From: Isoetes taiwanensis | Taxonomy: Eukaryota > Streptophyta > Lycopodiopsida > Isoetales > Isoetaceae | Assembly: GCA_021234155.1 (NCBI GenBank) | Contig: JAJEKV010000109.1 | Coordinates: forward strand, 2,350,738-2,414,737 | Direction: 5' to 3' | Length of the DNA stretch: 64,000 nt | In this document: positions 62,588 to 64,000 of the stretch, piece by piece | Position numbering within the stretch: position 1 is the first letter of the stretch | Layout: each line of letters begins with the position of its first letter | Made by a program: the position numbers and the translations under genes | The notes under the pieces: model-generated | What the model saw: only the letters and a program-made list of their open reading frames with translations | Database searches by the model: none | Told to the model about the DNA's origin: nothing

Positions 62588-63965
62588 ATGAAGCAAATAT
62601 GTGGACTACGTTGGCGCCAGATTTTTCACTTCAGCACCATAGTCACTCTTCTCATCCTCGCAACTTGGCTTGCTCTAGAGTTCCTGCCTTTAGACCAATA
62701 TGGGTTTTCAGTTTCTTTGCCTACAAAGGTATATCCTACCCCCATTATCACCCTTTTGCATTCGTTGCATAATGACATGGTTTGTTATGCTCAATCCAGG
62801 AACCCCTTATAGCAATCTGCTTAATGGGTGGAGCTTGACATTTCGAAATCACTGGCTACTCCTTGAGGAAATATGTTTTGGATCAGTACAAAAACGCTCA
62901 CATATTTCTGCATTCTCCCCTTGACAAGGATACCTACAAGCTCCTCCTCATGGATGGAGATTCTAAGTTTGCAGCTGCCCAAGTGTTCATTCCTTTCCAT
63001 ATCAATGAAACTGATGAGTACAAACGTCTCCTCAACCCCGTTGGCTCCCCCAATGGCATACAAGTTAGTCCCTTAATCTCTTTTATCACTATTAGCCTTA
63101 TTCAGTCCCTTAACCTCTTTTATCACTACTAGTCTTATTCAATTCTTCTAATCTTTACTTTCCCCTTTGTTTCTCATGCAGGGCCTCCTTCAATATTTCA
63201 ACCTCGTTGAAGGTTGCTGGCAAATGGTAACCAATTATGAATCGCATCATCACATCCAATATGATTGGATCATCAGAACACGTCTTGATACGTCATCGGA
63301 GTGGACCTCTTCCTCCTATTACACATTTTTCTAAAGATTCTTATACCATACCTTCAGGTTCCCGTTTTGGTGGTATCAATGATAGGCTTGGAGTTGGAAA
63401 TCGTCCAATTTCAAAATTAGCACTGAAGAGGTTCAGTGCCATGTCTATTTTACGAGAAAAGGGATTTGTGAACATTCATTCAGAGCTTGCTTTTGTTAAG
63501 CAATTAGAGATTGCTCATGTTAAGGTTGAGTTTCAACCTTTGCCTTTCTGCATTTTGAGCCATAGATTCTTTCCTTGGCCTCCAGGGAGGTGGGAGGCCC
63601 CAATAGTTTCTATGAATTCTACCGGGGATTTGGGTGGTGCATATTGTCGCCCGTGTACACCTGCTTTAAGTGGATCGAAGGCAAATTCTTTTGTTGAAGG
63701 ATTAGATAAATGGGTTGGTTGGTTTCCAAACAAAGGAAAGAAGGTGGAGCTATGTAATGGTACTCAAGCTCAATGGGAGCCACATTGGGAGAACATTGTA
63801 GATGAGATATTAGGTAATGACCTAGCTAAAGTTAGATGGAACATAAACAACTTACCACTAGTTGATTGCAATTTGAATCTATCTTACTTTCAACACAAGT
63901 GGGATACTTGGGATGGTCCATCGTTCCAGGAAATTTGTCTCCAATATCATAAGAGCCAAGGATAG
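62588..63965 (+). pseudogene. plant lumenal family protein (At4g12700 / DUF7796-like), three exons, two lesions
   Basis: Exon 1 (62588-62728) encodes a 47-residue N-terminus with a signal-anchor at about 17-33. Exon 2 (62800-63063) gives IAICLMGGA, then a TGA (62836-62838) where the family has Arg, then HFEITGYSLRKYVLDQYKNA, HSPLDKDTYKLLLMDG and INETDEYKRLL. Exon 3 (63182-63965) gives [15 protein letters not shown] and [10 protein letters not shown], then an extra A at 63290; the next frame continues [54 protein letters not shown] and WEPHWENIVDEILG to TAG. Both introns (71 and 118 nt) are GT-AG and phase 0. Family members are predicted type II Golgi proteins of unknown activity. CGA to TGA is one transition. 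Apart from these two lesions the gene is whole, so it is a recent pseudogene or a sequencing casualty. Confidence 0.8.
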
Positions 63966-64000
63966 AACGAGTTATTCATTTATGGATCATGTGTTGTATC

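Noticed and set aside
62836-62838. TGA repaired by U-to-C RNA editing, as in fern or hornwort organelles
   Set aside because: The gene is nuclear with spliceosomal introns; such editing is known for organelle transcripts, and the frameshift would remain.

Overview
This is nuclear DNA of a land plant, probably from a large, repeat-rich genome. The evidence is GT-AG introns of 70-125 nt, plant-only protein families (an ETO1-like protein, an 11S/legumin cupin, and two plant membrane or lumenal families), decayed Ty1/copia, Ty3/gypsy and LINE elements, and long GATA and GA microsatellites. The style (few genes, many short gene fragments, old retroelements) would suit a fern or a gymnosperm, but the sequence alone does not settle the lineage. 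No bacterial, organellar or rRNA segment was recognised.

Layout. 0-2 kb: AT-rich, nothing firm. 2-5.3 kb: two unrecognised ORFs, then a broken gypsy-type gag on + that abuts a broken copia-type PBS-gag-protease on -. 7.4-8.2 kb: broken gypsy integrase on -. 9.0-10.0 kb: the one protein-coding gene that looks intact, a single-exon FkbM-like membrane protein on -. 13.0-13.8 kb: a perfect 38-bp palindrome, then an ETO1-like fragment. 16.9-19.8 kb: a GATA microsatellite and a cluster of legumin 3' fragments in inverted orientation around direct repeats. 22-26 kb: a decayed element on - with a 320-bp foldback hairpin and repeated GCGCCAGGCGCG-like palindromes. 28.7-35 kb: five copies of an AT-rich palindrome, then about 14 copies of a roughly 430-bp tandem repeat carrying tRNA-like A and B boxes. 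37-39.5 kb: a second cluster of the GC palindrome. 41.6-44.5 kb: a decayed transposon-type gene with a DNCAGQNKN motif. 47.2-52 kb: duplicated GA-tailed segments and two LINE copies sitting in GA microsatellites. 56.5-60.7 kb: three copies of a dispersed repeat and a 58-bp tandem repeat. 62.6-64.0 kb: a three-exon gene of a plant lumenal family carrying an in-frame stop and a one-base frameshift.

The genes do not form a pathway. The window is mainly a record of insertion, duplication and decay. The least explained structures are the tRNA-like tandem array with its head-to-head left edge, the palindrome cluster beside it, and the GC palindromes shared by the 23-25 kb and 37-39 kb regions. Many repeat copies and both pseudogenes differ by one- or two-base indels, often at CG-rich spots, so some apparent lesions may be sequencing error at modified cytosines.
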